Notes: generated by a model not told the origin, from the sequence alone. A DNA stretch of 64,000 nt from Clitopilus passeckerianus (GCA_944990035.1 CALYLX010000098.1:744001-808000); one strand, 5' to 3'. Positions 23,324-35,824 are shown, counted from the first letter of the stretch. Translations and numbers: made by a program.

Positions 23324-24127
23324 TTAGAGCTCATCGCAGTAAGGGAGGTCCTCGTCGTCATCGTCATCCTCGTGCTGAGCAGGCTTGGAGGGTGCGGGCT
23401 TGGTAGCGGAGGGGTTGGCGGGAGTAGCAGTGGTGGGGATGTTGGAACCGGGGAGAGGGCCAGAGGGGGTAGGGGGAACCTGGACCTGACCAGCAACGCA
23501 GAGAACCTAGTGTGCGAATTGCAATCAGTTGTTTGTTCAAAGGGGAAGCGAATAATGCGAGGTTCGGGAATTTGGAGACGTGTGGAATGGATAGCTCACC
23601 TCGCCGACGTAGATGTTGCTGCATTCGGAGTCAATTTGAGGGTTGTTGCTGTAAAGCATGGTGGTGTTCACGCGGTTGTTGCCTGCGACGCCCTCGCAGG
23701 TGTCACCAGAGACCACGGTGTAAGTGGTGGTGCAGTCCTCTCCGGCATATCCGAGGCAAAGTTCGCTGCCGGGAACAAGGTTGGTGCACTCCTCGTTGAT
23801 AATGCCAGTGTTAATGGCAGAGAGTTGGTAGCTGTTCAGTCAGAGAAAACGCGTCGTAAGTTCAAAAATTTATGGTTGCTAGGAAAGTGTGGAGTATAAC
23901 GCACGTAGAGACGTTCTTAGCAGCAGAAATGCTGTCGCAGATATCGCCAGCCTGGACGGTGTACTTCCTAGTGCAATCTTTGGCGAAGACTGTGGAGTTT
24001 CAGAAAAACACGACGCAAAGAGCGCCCAGGGTCCCGTTAGTTTCCCTGTCCCGTTTCAGTAGTCCAGTGGAGCAAGCTTACCTGAGGCAAGGAAGGGAAG
24101 AGCGATGAAGGCAGCGGAGAAGATCAT
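23324..24127 (-). CDS. Secreted protein with two LysM domains
   Basis: Four exons, 24127-24082, 23989-23905, 23831-23600 and 23506-23324, join in phase to give 181 residues. A signal peptide (MIFSAAFIALPFLASVFA) precedes two LysM domains. LysM1 is about residues 23-72 (YTVQAGDICDSISAAKNVS then LSAINTGI and LVPGSELCL). LysM2 is about 79-128 (YTVVSGDTCEGVAG then YSNNPQ and IYVGEVLCV). Both start with the usual YTVxxGDxC block and carry paired cysteines. A Pro/Ser/Thr linker and an acidic tail (HEDDDDEDLPYCDEL) end the protein. LysM domains bind chitin oligomers or peptidoglycan. Small secreted fungal LysM proteins act as chitin-masking effectors or wall-associated proteins. The length and lack of any catalytic domain fit that class; the actual role is inferred. 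Confidence 0.9.
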
Positions 24128-24864
24128 TTTGACAACGTTGAAGATGTGAAAGAGTGTCTTGTAAAGAACGACTAGAACGTCTAGAGATGGTAGTAGAACA
24201 GCGACAACAACGACGGGGAGGAGGGAGGAAAGGACTTTATGTTTTGTTCATCAAGGTTCTGCCAAATAAATACATCCGGCATCTTCCCTCCACTTGGCAC
24301 AAGCGCACGCATGTGCTCTCTCTGCCGTTACCTGGAAACCGTCTATGGCCCTCAAAGTATTGCCCACAATTGGGGGTGCTTTTAGCTGAAATCCTCGCAA
24401 AATTTCTGCTATTGTTCAGTATTTGTATTTTTAGTTTTGTAGCCGCAATGTTCAATTTCTACCAGTTGACTAGACTATTTCTCGATTTTTGGCCAAGCAA
24501 ACTGCCAGAGAGCGTGGAAGCAATCCTGGGTGAATGGTTGTCACTCCAACGGCTGCAAATTTTGGCGGTGAGCGGGCTCCGTGAGTCAACTTAAACGTGA
24601 TGATGATTGTAGGCGGTGACTGGCGGTCGTCACCTCAACACTCCTGGTTAACATCTACTTTGTGGTGGTGGCAGCACTGGACAATTATTCCGGGCTACAT
24701 GGAACATGACAATCCTACTTTTGATAGCGACAGTCAGTGAGAAACGACGCGCCTCCTCGACATCAAACCTGCTGTCGCCGAATTCAAGGCGTATATGCGA
24801 CATGTACATAGATTAGATGCGAAAAATACACTGCAAATATGTACACCCTCCTTGGTCGACCACA
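24128..24864. other. Intergenic stretch between LysM gene and UTP22
   Basis: It contains the LysM promoter side and the UTP22 3' end. One plus-strand open frame (24154-24594) has no domain, and I treat it as chance. Confidence 0.5.
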
Positions 24865-27800
24865 TTATGCTGCAACTTGGACCACAATCTCCTTCACCAG
24901 TCCGGAGCCCAGTCGTTCAACCTCGTCGAGTATCGCTGCATCATTCAACGTGACGGGGTTCTTCTCTTTTGCCTTTTCATTCTCCTGAAATCGTCAAAAC
25001 ATAATCAGGAACCCGCCTCGGAAACGTGATTAAAATTAAGTGCGGTGTACCTTTTTGACAGGGATGCTCGAGAACTGTCCAAGCACCCTGAAAGGCCGTG
25101 GTTCCTGAAGTGAAGGGTCCCATACAATCCCATACCGATCACCACCGAAGGAGTCATGGAAGATCTTGAACGTGTTCGTGTAGACCCTCTGTAAGTCGTG
25201 GAATAAGAGCCTTGCAGGATCGAAACCTGGTCGAACGACTGATGATCCTGATTCCGCAGCAGTGTTCGCGTACTTTCCCCGCCGTGAAAGCACGTTGGCG
25301 TCAACTGCGATGTTGTTGAAATAACGAGGTAATATGGCCCGGTCTAGGCGCACGAGGACGTCGTAATCGTCTGTAGGGTGGATGAACATAGACTAAGGGC
25401 CGTAATGAATCAACAAACTGAGTAGAGTTGAGTGGGTAAGGAAAGAACAAACCTTCACATCGAAGGCACCACTCTCCATCCCTTGCATCAAGCCCCAGGT
25501 CGCTTTGGCCAAGGCCGCAACTCGCTGTGCGACCGTCGCATCAGGTCCATGACGAGTCCACATCCTCCCTTCCGTATCCAGCTCGGTTTCCAGCCTCCAA
25601 ACGCCATTTCCCGCAACCGCACCGGAATCCTTCGACTTGGCTTTGAATCCTTCATCTTCTTCGTCCCGGAAAGACTGCGTTTGTGCACCGTACATCGGCA
25701 CCGTAACCCCTTCCGTCCACTTCCAGTCCTTCAAGAACTGCACCACAGTCGCAAACCCGCGCTCTTTGCTCCCAGGGATGCTAGCCCTCGTAGCCCTCTC
25801 CTTATCCGTCTCCGAGTCCATAGCCACTCCAACGGTCCTTCCGTCCCCGACGAAGAACTTCGCGCACAAGATCTCCACCGCCTCCTTGCTGATATGTCCA
25901 TGGAGAAGCCAGTGTGATGCGAGCCACCTCTTTACGAGCCTCACAGTCCCCGCAAATGCAGAGTACTGATGAGACAGGGCGGCCACTGCTCGATGATGCC
26001 GTGGCGCTTGGATGAACCTCCTCGTATACAGCTCCTTCGCCTCGTACGCTTCCCGATAAAGCCTAGCCTTCACCAGATCCTCCTCTTTCTTCTGCTGCCT
26101 CAACATCGGCGGAACTTTCTTGTTCTTCTCCTCGATGATCCGATCCAATAGCACGGCCTCCCTGTCGACCCATATCCGCAGTGTGAACGCCCATCCATCT
26201 GGGTTAACCACCTCCAAGGACGCTTGATCTCGGATTTCTGACGAGTCCAGGCCATCCCCAACGACGACCCTCGCCGTCAATCCTTCCGCTCCAGACATCA
26301 GTTCCGAAGCCAACCTCTCAAAGAACGCCAGCTTCATCTTCTGAATCGCCTTCAAATCATCCGGCCACCGGGAGGATTTCTCAAATTCCACCAACACCTC
26401 GATGGGGGCGACGTATTTGGCGTTTGCAGGGAGGAGAGCAGCAATTTTGGGGGGGAGAGGGACGGGGCTGAAGACGCTTGTGTAGCGTAGTTGTTCTGAG
26501 ATTGGGTTGGCGTTGAGGACGGAGAGGGGGATGGCATCTCCAAGTCCTTTGATCTTCCGAACGAGGTCGTCGAATGCGTTCAGCGCACCCTTGACACCCG
26601 TTACCACCCCCGACTCGAGGTAGATGGAGGACACGGTTTCAGGCAGCCTGAGCACCGCGTCGAAGTCTTTCTGCCATGACTTAACTTTGACTTCAGAGTC
26701 AGAGTCGGTGACACCAAAGTGGACCTTGAGGAGATGCCTGACAATCATCCCTGGTATCTGCGCCCTCTCATCGGCAGTTTTGACGTCCCAAACAACACTC
26801 TCGAGGATCCTGCCGTCTTTGAAACGACGGAGCTCGGATTTGTCACCCCAGAGGTCGCGGAAGGCTTTAACCTTTTCCGCATCTTCTTCATCTGCAGCAG
26901 GACCGTGGTCTACAAGGCGGTAGGCGTTGGGCGAGTCGTGTATGAGGCCGATGTAGATGGTGTTTAGGGTTGATGGATGTGCTTGGGCAAGTGGGCGAGG
27001 GGAGGATGGGGCGTGGAGGAAGGTGATTGCTTTTGTGCGGTCACCAAGACCTTTTCGGAGGATGGAGGAGAGGGAGGACAGGAGAGCGTTGGAGGGAGAG
27101 CCTGAGTCTATGACTGTATGCAGCGGCGTGTTATGGGGTTTCGCTGTTGAGAGGTCCACGCTAGTGTGAATCTTTAGCTAGGAATAGAAAGTGGAATAGG
27201 GAAGCAACTTACTGTAGTACGGTATCAAACCGGGTCGGTAGGTCTCTATGGTCGACAAGAAATACATCGCCGAAAGGATCTGCATGTATTGAGTTCTGGT
27301 CAAGACATTCAAGGGTTTTTAAGGCATCTTGACGAAGCTTTGGGCCATAATTAGCAACTGGAAGATTATGTTGCAGAGGGAAGTCTTACAAGATCCAAAG
27401 AACCAAGCGACACACCCGCTAAAAGGTTCACCAAAGATGAAGAATCCACAAAAGTAGCTTCATGCAGTTCGGTATACTCCTCAGGTGAAAACCTATGTTG
27501 GCCATCTTTGGTCTTGACGAACAACGGTTCCTTGCTAAAGTCGTGTTTCGCTGCAACAACAGCATTATCAGTTTTCTGGCCACCAAAATGATAAAATAAA
27601 TCCCACGAACACAATAGATCCAGAGCAGCCCTGAAAAGCTGATACGAACTCAAACCCCTCCCAAGCGGTCTTCTCTTGCTCTTCATCCCAGCACCCCACT
27701 TTTCCTCACCCGAAACAGCCAGTTCTAGTACGGCCGCCCACCAAAACCCGCGATCTTCGAACCCTCGGACACAAGTTCTGCCTTCAGCACCAGCACCGTA

Positions 27801-29145
27801 CCCACGTTGGTTGGCCCAGATTCGTAAGAGGGTGAGAGCGTCTGCGAATGCTGGGACTTGGTCATTGATTGAGTGGGTTGCGAGGAGCTGGGGGCGGGGG
27901 AGGAGGGAGGTTAGGAGGGTGGTGTTGTAGATTGGAGTTGGGGTGCGTGAAGATTCAGCAGCCTCAGAGGATGAGGAAGAAGATCTGGATGGTTGGACGC
28001 GGAGGTTGGACTGGGAGGGCGAGAGTCGGTGGAGGGGTATGGAAGAGGTTTGGGAGAGGGTGGGGATGATGTTCACTCGGGCATTTAGTTTTGTAAAGTC
28101 GGTTTGAGATCCATCTGGGAGACATAAGTGCAATGAGCGATGGTTGGAGATGTATAACGAACCTTTTCTTGGTACGAGGACTAGCTTGGTCAACCTTGGG
28201 TCATCGGATAAGGAATTGTATGAAACGTCTATGTTGAGGCCACTCTTGGGGTTTATGATAGCCGCAGCAAGGCTTGCGAGGTAGAAAGCTCGTTTGTGGA
28301 AGAACCGTCCGTTGAGGTAATCTTTTTCTTGGAAGAGTTCCTGTTCGACCAAACCTAAATCAGCCAAACGCTCTCTCAGGAATATGTTGGAAACTTACAT
28401 TGGGCATCTCGACAGCAATGTCCACACCGAACGGTATGCCATCTTTTGCTTTGACGGTGACCTTATTAGGCCAGCTCCCAACCACAGTGATATCACTGGG
28501 TTTCTCGAAGGAAACCTTCCAGTTTGTTTCTTCAGTTGGAAGTGGTAGGGGGTAGGGAACAGATATTCCTTTTTTCAATAGTTTCCTAGATGCCTCGAGT
28601 GGATGTTGCGGAGACGATGAAGGTATTTTGACGAGAACAGAATGCAGAGCAAGGAGAAACCGTTCAAGTGGTGGTATTCGAGACGCTTTTGGTCGAAGGT
28701 TGGGTAATAGAGCGTCAATCTACAACAAATCATTAGTAAAAGAACATAATGAACAGTTTTTGCTACGCACCTGCAGTTTGAAGGAGCTGGACCTGAAAAG
28801 GTCTGTAGCATCCTTGATAGTTCGAAGCTCTTCGCCTGTTGGTGGTTTTTTGGGCTTCGTTCCAGATTCATGGCCACCAGCATGAGCCTGTGCACCGCCT
28901 ATGCCGCCCCATGCGCCTTCTTCCTCGTTTTCTTCCTCCTCATTGCCGTCAGACCCTACTTCTTCATCGTCTTCACCGCCGTCCATTTCAGCATCAGAAT
29001 TTAGGTCCTGCACATCACTCATCGCCTCATCCTCGACTTTCCTGGTCTATAATCTTGTCAGCCATCTATATTAATCCTTATGTGTAGATTTTACCTTTCT
29101 AGAGCCAGCCTCATCACGCAATTTTCTCTTCAAAGTCGGCGGCAT
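24865..29145 (-). CDS. UTP22: Utp22/Nrap, U3 snoRNP-associated ribosome biogenesis protein
   Basis: Nine exons, in reading order 29145-29095, 29046-28771, 28719-28399, 28340-28163, 28114-27390, 27337-27213, 27160-25453, 25392-25051 and 24984-24865, join in phase to give 1281 residues, the usual size for the family. The N-terminus is basic then acidic (SDGNEEEENEEEGAWGG). Nrap landmarks follow: ELFQEKDYLNGRFFHKRAFY, WANQRGYG, a second unit with LWGDKSELRRFKDGRILESV, and the C-terminal FIHPTDDYDVLVRL and GIVWDPSLQEPRPF. Nrap proteins are built from tandem inactive nucleotidyltransferase (PAP/OAS1-like) folds. In yeast, Utp22 works with Rrp7 in the UTP-C subcomplex of the small-subunit processome, in the nucleolus, during 18S rRNA maturation. 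The last exon is short (40 codons) and ends in VVQVAA. Confidence 0.95.
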
Positions 29146-29269
29146 TGGACTTGGAAGAGAACTGAAAAATTACACAGCCACCGATAGCTGACCAGAACAG
29201 TGCGACAATCTGTTGCCAACTTACTCCTGGACCGCCATCAAGCCAACTGCAGCGGTGACAGCAATAAAA

Positions 29270-31300
29270 AGGTTGCCGGTTCGTCTCAATGTATAGAACG
29301 CTGGTCTTGATGCATACGACCTGTGCTAGCGCAATGAAACGCAGCCGGGCGGTCAGCACACGAATTTCTGGTTTTCTGGTCTTTCTTTCAGGATGGATGG
29401 AGTGGAGGCCACCAGCACAAACTAAACGTTCCGGCGCCGACACGGGGTTCACCCCGTCTTTTACTTCTGGCCAGGCGTTTACGAAGCGTATCAGGCTCCA
29501 TGCAAATCACCATAGTCTAAGTGGCTCGATAAGATCGAGGATTGAGTACTGAACTGACGCTGCTTCTTCGTAAATTTGCCCAGCCCACACTGTATTAGTG
29601 AATGCACCGGAGTTAACTATCAACTTCGATCAAAAAATACCGCGTAGGTGCGGATTACCTCAATGCTTAGGGCGTTGGTCTTGACACACATGACAGTGCT
29701 CTGCGCAAGGAGGCGTACCGTGGTGTGCCGCAACGATTTCTGGTTTTCTGGTCTTTCTTCCGGATATGGTAGAACGGAGGCCACCAGCGAAACTAATTGA
29801 TCCAGCGCCGACATGGGGTTCATTCCGTCTTTTATGTCGGAATTCCCGTATATGTCAGATCCGGTCAGATCCGGTCAAATCAGGCCAATTCTGGCAGAGG
29901 ACGGTTCTGACAAACCCAGGTCGATCCGACATGGGGGCAAACGGATCCGGCAGCGCCTGATTCTGCCTGAACGGGTGCCCAACGACGCTTGTGTATTGGC
30001 TTGTTTGTCGTGCCACGCGTGCAAGTCATATCGGGAAGACCTATGAAAGCGCGCCTCTCACAACCTTGCCAGGTGAAATAGGTCGCTGGCTCGCTCGGAA
30101 TATATTATTGCCAGCAATTTGAGGCCATATGGACTAGGTAGAAGCGAGAAATAATGGGAGATTTGGACATTTCGGTCGAGGGTACTACCAAAAGAGGTCA
30201 ACAACTCACACTAAAATCAGACGCGGCAGCACGCCTGGCCAGATCAGGCAGGGCGCTGTCGGTTCTGCCAGGATTCGGCATCAGGAAGAGGATCTGGCCG
30301 CTCGGTGTCATTTCCGGTCTTCTCGTCGGCTAGAGCTGCCTGATCTGGCGCTTTGGTGACCAAAAGTGCCGGATCCAGGTCGGATCTGGCAACCTGTCGG
30401 ATCAGGCACTTTTGGGATTTCCGACATAGCTCTGGCCAGGCGTTTACGAAGCGCATCATGCTCCTAGCAAATCACCATACTCTCAGTGGCTGGACAAAGT
30501 CAAGGATTGAGTACTGAACTACCCCTACCTCTTCGTGATTTTGCCTAGCCCACACTCAGGGGATAGTACATCCACCGACGCCGACTGCCATCCTGATCAA
30601 AAAGTACCTCGTAGGTGCCGGATTACCTCAATGCGTAGAGCGTTGGTCTTGACACATAGGACGGGCTTTCTTCACAAGGAGGTGTACCGTGGTGCGCCGC
30701 AGAGGTTTCTGGTTTTCTGGTCTTTCTTCCCGGATAGTAGAGTGGAGGCCACCAGCGAAACTAAATGATCCGGCGCCGACACGGGGGTTATTCCGTCTTT
30801 TACTTCTGGCCAGGCGTTTACGGAGCGCATCAAGCTCCTAGCAAATCACCATAGTCTAAGTGGCTGGCCAAGGTCGAGGATTTTGTACCTAAATGCCGCT
30901 GCCTCTTCGTAAATTTGCCCAGCCCATGGCCAACCTGTAGTGAACGCACCGGACCAACTATCCAACTTCGATCAAAAAATACCGCGTAGGTGCCGGATTA
31001 CCTCAATGCTTAGAACGTTGGTCTTGACACATAGGACAGGTGTCCTGCACAAGGAGGGGTTCCGTGTACTCAGCCCGAGTTTTCTGGTTTATCTGGTCTT
31101 TCTTCCTGAAATGGAGTTGTGGGAGCCACCAAAGTAAGTGACGTTCTGGCACTGACACTGTGTTCATCTCGTCTTTTAGCTCTGGCCAGGCGTTTACGAA
31201 GCGCATCAAGCTTCAAGCATATCACCATACTTTCAGTGGCTGGTAGATATACAAGCCCTGTGTGACAGAGTGCCATTGCCTTTTCTGATTTTGCTTGGCT
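29270..31300. repeat. Array of about four 374-bp direct repeats
   Basis: The same block recurs head to tail. Anchor GGTCTTGA begins at 29303, 29677, 30645 and 31020; anchor CTGGCCAGG begins at 29467, 30432, 30806 and 31182. The spacing is about 374 bases, except where one copy is split by a 592-bp insertion. Units share TTTCTGGTTTTCTGGTCTTT, a GGCGCCGACACGG block, AAATCACCATA and GATTACCTCAATGC. Copies are roughly 80-90% alike and the outer ends fade. The stretch CTCAATGCGTAGAGCGTTGGTCTTG in the third unit resembles the D-arm/A-box of a tRNA gene. No unit encodes a protein. The array lies directly upstream of UTP22. Confidence 0.85.
29835..30426. mobile_element. 592-bp MITE with TA target-site duplication
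   Basis: An insertion splits the second unit of the 374-bp array. Its ends are inverted repeats: TGTCGGAATTCCC at the left, and TGTCGGAAATCCC when the right end is read on the other strand. TA flanks both sides (29833-29834 and 30427-30428). The fourth unit shows the empty site, TTTTAGCTCTGGCC, which is what remains when the element and one TA are removed. The inside carries many GATCCGG and CTGGCAGA-like words in both directions, probably extended subterminal inverted repeats, and no transposase. TA duplication fits a non-autonomous Tc1/mariner-type element, though other TA-targeting families are possible. Confidence 0.85.
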
Positions 31301-31665
31301 GACAGCATTTGAATGGGGCCGCGGGAACAGTGGTTCCGATCTAGGCCAAGAAGCGAACGAATTCCATGGATGCTTAGTACTCAGATCCCATTCTACATGT
31401 ACACCATAGCAATTTATGCCAGCAAGAGAGTGCACACTGGCAGGGTCGGATGATATAGAGATTTCTTCCTGTGAGATGGCGAGGGCTAGTAGGCCTTCGA
31501 TGTGCCAAATTTAGGCTCCGCTCGAATCATTTGTAGTGGCACTGTGAGCAACCCTTTTTTTGCGTCCATTTTGCGTCCATTTATAACTTCTAAGACTAAA
31601 TCGTTCATTTTCTGGTCAGGATCCAAGCCCAATCTTCAAAGGAACAAGTGAATCCAGGCTCTGTC

Positions 31666-33567
31666 ATGGACAAGTGTTTCGTGTCCTCACCACCTCGGCC
31701 AACGGATGAAGATTTGGAGGAAAGCAAAGCTCCCGCCTGGATTGGGTGCCTCGTGGACCTTGTGCACAAAAACCACCGATCATCTACAACCCCGATTGAT
31801 TGCAGATCCACAAAGTTGGCAGAACTTGGATATCGGGTATATGGACTTTGCGGCTCAAGATATGTCGGCTGTCGCTACCCTAGGCGGTCTAAACCCTGGC
31901 GGGTGGTAAGTACGATTCCTCGTCAGGCTTCAGGATGCTCATATACGGAAAAATTGTCCCATCCACCTAGAAAGCCACCAAGCATCTTAAGCAATCAGAC
32001 GTCGTACGAAAAGCCATGAACAACATCGGCCTTGATGTTCAAACATCTTCCGATGATTTTTTCATTGCACTAGAGGAATTCATGAGAATGCGACGCCTGG
32101 ACGGCGATGACCAGATCATACTCTTCGAGTTGTTCGATCCATTTGAGGCGAGTCTCAACGAAATGTGAGTTTATCATACGAGTGACGAAGAGGTTGCTAA
32201 TCTGTTTTGCATGTAGTCCCTTCGACATCGAGGATGAGGATATACGGTTGGTTGGAACGGACCTAATTTTCGCTCTAGTTTCCCGCTCCTCCGACAAATC
32301 CGTACCAGAAGGCGCCGTTAGGATGAGATTTCCAACACAGGAAGGCAAAAGCAACTATCCTCCATTCGAACGATTGTCGGAACTAGAAGGCCGACGTACG
32401 TGGGTGTGGCTACACGAGTATGACTTCGGTGCGGAGGTCGGAAGTGATGTCGTTGCTGTGGTTTTGGAGACTGTGGCAAACGATGCAACTGACTGGCCAT
32501 CGGTTGACGAACAAGCTCGCAACGTGAGTCGCGCATAGACTTAGATATATGCTTGGTTTCTGATGATTGCTCTAGGGTGCAATTGCTTCGCTATCATCAA
32601 ATGCAACTTGTGCATCAAAACTGAGAAAGAATAGCTTCCTGGTCCCAGGTGACAATGCTAGTGGATGGGCTTCTGACGAACAACCCGCAGCCGCAGCTTA
32701 CCGGTTTTTCATTTACCTTGCTCATGAAGCTTGCACTGACCGTGACGTCGTCCACAAGCTCATAGAGTGGGGAAAATGTGAATACATTGAGTCTCTCAAG
32801 AGTGCCAATGCTCTCGGGTTAAGGTATGTGTTTTTTTGCGCTCATTCGGATGATTGGTGCTGAATATACCTTGCTTCAGTAACGCTGGCCTAACTCCGCT
32901 GCCAGCTCCTGTTTATAGAACACCTCCCAACCTCCCTGTCTCTGCTGTTGCTGCTAGTACTCCTCTCACCGACGAAGTCTCTGAAACCCCAAAGAATGAC
33001 AAGAACAAACTCGAGGCCCCTGTTGCTTCCCCCTCAGTATTCAGGGCCTTACAAGAGCGCTTTACCAGCCTCAGCCCTCGTTGGTCACGGTTCAAAACAG
33101 GCATGACTCACCTCTTCTCGCCACGTTCTCGTTCGTTGGGCAACAGCCACTCAAATACTACTAGTATTGGTGCAACTACCGGTCAGCAAGTAGTTCCTGG
33201 CGTTTTCTCAGGTCAACAACCTCCCTTAGGACAAGGCCTTGGGCTGAAGGATGTGGATTTGGGATCACCTCTGTTTCCTTCATCAAGCCGCACACATCTT
33301 CCTACCGAGCTACCTGAGGGACCGAATGCTCAGAACAGCCACAGTCCCAGGGCTCCAACCCAAGAATCTCCTACTCGCAACAAAGGCATCATAGGATTCC
33401 TCCGTCTTGTCAGTCCATTATTCAAAACAAAGAGAAAAAGAGAAACCAGCAACAATCCTGGACAATCCTCTACGGAACGCCCGCTGGTCAAGCAGCCCAA
33501 GGTTACGGAGCAATTGGAGCCTTCGAGTCAAGAACGCATCAGGCCCAAGGCCGAGGACTTCCTGTGA
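31666..33567 (+). CDS. Unknown protein, 551 residues
   Basis: Five exons, 31666-31905, 31992-32164, 32217-32523, 32576-32823 and 32880-33567, join in phase. The middle half looks folded: DVVRKAMNNIGLDVQ, DDQIILFELFDPFEAS, PFDIEDEDIRLVGTDLIFAL, TWVWLHEYDFGAEVGSD and YLAHEACTDRDVVHKLIEWG. The last 230 residues are Ser/Pro/Thr-rich and disordered, with basic clusters (LFKTKRKRE) that could be nuclear signals. There is no signal peptide or membrane segment. I do not recognise the family. The first junction is the least sure, since its acceptor at 31990-31991 was chosen only because it keeps the frame. Confidence 0.6.
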
Positions 33568-35751
33568 TCTGAATACCAACCTTTCTGGGTTCAACGTTCA
33601 TCATTCAAGTATATCGCTCGTGATCAACGAGTGGACACTGTTATTGTTATTCTTCGCAACTTGCAAGTTTCTCTGCCTCGTTATCATGTCTCCATTCAAG
33701 ACAATTACCTCTTGCTCGTTGTGGCCTGGTATTCTCTCCTCGTCGTGCATCCGGTTGCCTTCACCTGTTTTCGCTCTTGTCGTGTTCCCCACTGCATCTT
33801 TGTTAAGCTTTCCTCCCGTTATGATACCCGCATCTACGTAATTATACCTCCGCATTATCATTATCATACCTTTCTTCTGCGCGTTCCACCATACACGTCT
33901 ATGTAGCATCACTGTTGTATTATAAATCTTGCAAACATCAATTCAGTGATATCCAAGTTCAGGTCCTTACAAAATTCGTGCGTTCTTGGAGTCAGTCTAA
34001 AGTCCCATAATCCATTGCTCCAGTTTCAGCGTAATGAATCATTACATATATGGTATTGAGACAGTACTGGTCACCGCACCGGCGCTATGTAATCGACTCT
34101 CGAGAGATTGAAGTTGTCATCTGGTGGCGGACAAGCTTGACCACATTGGCGTTTCCGAATCCAATCTTCGAGGCTGCCCAGATCCTTCCGAGATCTCTCA
34201 ACCCGGTCGTATGAATACAGCGGTCACGGGCATCATTCCCACTTGGCCGAAAGACAATAAGCATGCTAGATTTCACCAGATCCACAATCACCCTGCTTTC
34301 ATCTCGGCCATCTATCGACACTTTACGTCGAGGAAGCTAACGGTCCGAAGTTCCAGCTTGCCTCCGGTACTGCTTTCCGAACTTTGAATCCTTGCGCCAA
34401 CGACGTCAGTTGTTCTGGAAAGCTCTTATCGATGTATTCCTTCCTGTATTAGCAAGAACCCGAACGGATAGTTTCTATTGTGTTTGCCATCGACTGGGTA
34501 TTCGTTCTTGCGCTCTCTTGTTCTTATCCTCTGCTAAAGCAGACTTGTGGGGCACGTGGTTCATTGCATTGGAGAGGCCGACTAAGGTACTGGAAAGGTT
34601 ACATGTCAGATATAGATGGCAATGAATTTCAATTGGTATCTTCGGATTTGGCAAGTTTTTCTCCGAAGTTGAGGGCGAATCATTTCTATCAAGGCTTGGG
34701 TATATCGGCAGCGAGAGCCGTTTGGAGCGAATTCTAAGCCCGAAGTCGACAAGATCATATAGGCCTGTCAGAAGCTGGAGATTGGAATGCAGAATTGGCA
34801 CCATGAATTGAGTCAACGTTATTGTTCCCGATTCTGGCGGTCAGGTTGCCCCCAATAAGGCAGCGTGTGACATGATGTAACGCGCACGTGAAATGACAAA
34901 CCGTGTTTGCCCTGCAGTTTTCTGTCACAATCACCTCTCAAAGAAACCGAGGTTCCCTTCTCCCGTTGCTTCACAACTTTGCTTGGGAACTGCAGCGGCA
35001 AATTTAAGCTCTGTCCCTGCCGGGACCCGTCATCTGCAGATCTCAAGCTCGGAATTCAGCGAAAAGCTGGACCCACACCAACACAATTGCAACGAAATTA
35101 GGGAAATAGCTACTTGTGAACTTGGCCATTGAATGGAGATTTTCCGAAAACTGTCTAGCCTGCATGAAACTGATACGCCACGATTGACTTCACATGGTTG
35201 TTGACCGAGATTTCCTTTCCCCGCTGGAACGAAAATCTCTGTCTCACAGTGTTGAGAGGCAGTATAGTTTCCGTCTCCACCATCCGATCATGAGGAGTTT
35301 CGCCAGCAGTTATGAGGCATGTTACATAAACTGGCGCCGCTCCGGCAGCTAGATTCACACCACCTTGAACAATTCCTTATAACACGCTGTCAAAGGCATG
35401 TCGGCTTTGTTTTATCTCGATTCTATCTTCCCCGGCCCAACTTGGTCACCTTGCGCATTGAGGTCATCACCAGCCTGAAGGTAAAGCGAACAAGTTGCTC
35501 CCAGGCGCCGGCGTGGAGTATCTCGGTATACCCAATCTGGCAGCTACCCTGACATTGTAGATTGAGAACAATTGTGTCGAAATCACCTGGCCGTGTTGTT
35601 ATTGGCCCGGCAACTGCATCGAGGATAGTCCGCAGGTTAGTCCACGCCTATCCAAACCCTACTGGGCTAGATCTGACGATTTCACAAAGGTTTACACGCC
35701 CGCTTCACCTGTGTGTGTGCACTTGGCCACATCCTACTCAATTGCACAATA
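33568..35751. other. Stretch without a clear gene
   Basis: About 2.2 kb. Open frames at 34124-34387 and 34392-34737 are the longest, but they have no recognisable motif and I could not link them by splicing. The last few hundred bases are the P450 promoter. A decayed gene around 34,100-34,750 is possible. Confidence 0.4.
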
Positions 35752-35758
35752 TATAAAC
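35752..35758 (+). promoter_or_regulatory. TATA box of the P450 gene
   Basis: TATAAAC, 73 bases upstream of the P450 ATG at 35825, preceded by a CAAT-like ATTGCACAAT. Confidence 0.55.
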
Positions 35759-35824
35759 GCGAGTCACATCAGCCCGACCGATACACCTACACCTCCTACT
35801 CCCCGTCCACTTCCTTCTTGAGTC

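Noticed and set aside
24154..24594. 146-codon plus frame between LysM and UTP22
   Set aside because: It overlaps the LysM promoter, its composition is uneven, and no domain is visible.
29270..31300. Short coding frames recurring in each repeat unit (EERP/KTRNS-like peptides)
   Set aside because: They recur only because the DNA repeats, and they are broken differently in each copy.
29270..31300. CRISPR-like or LTR interpretation of the array
   Set aside because: Units are 374 bp, contiguous and without spacers, and no LTR ends (TG...CA with primer site) or polyprotein were seen in this eukaryotic sequence.
34085..34740. Possible gene upstream of the P450
   Set aside because: Two adjacent 80-codon frames have no consistent splice link and no recognisable motif; noted only as a possible relic.
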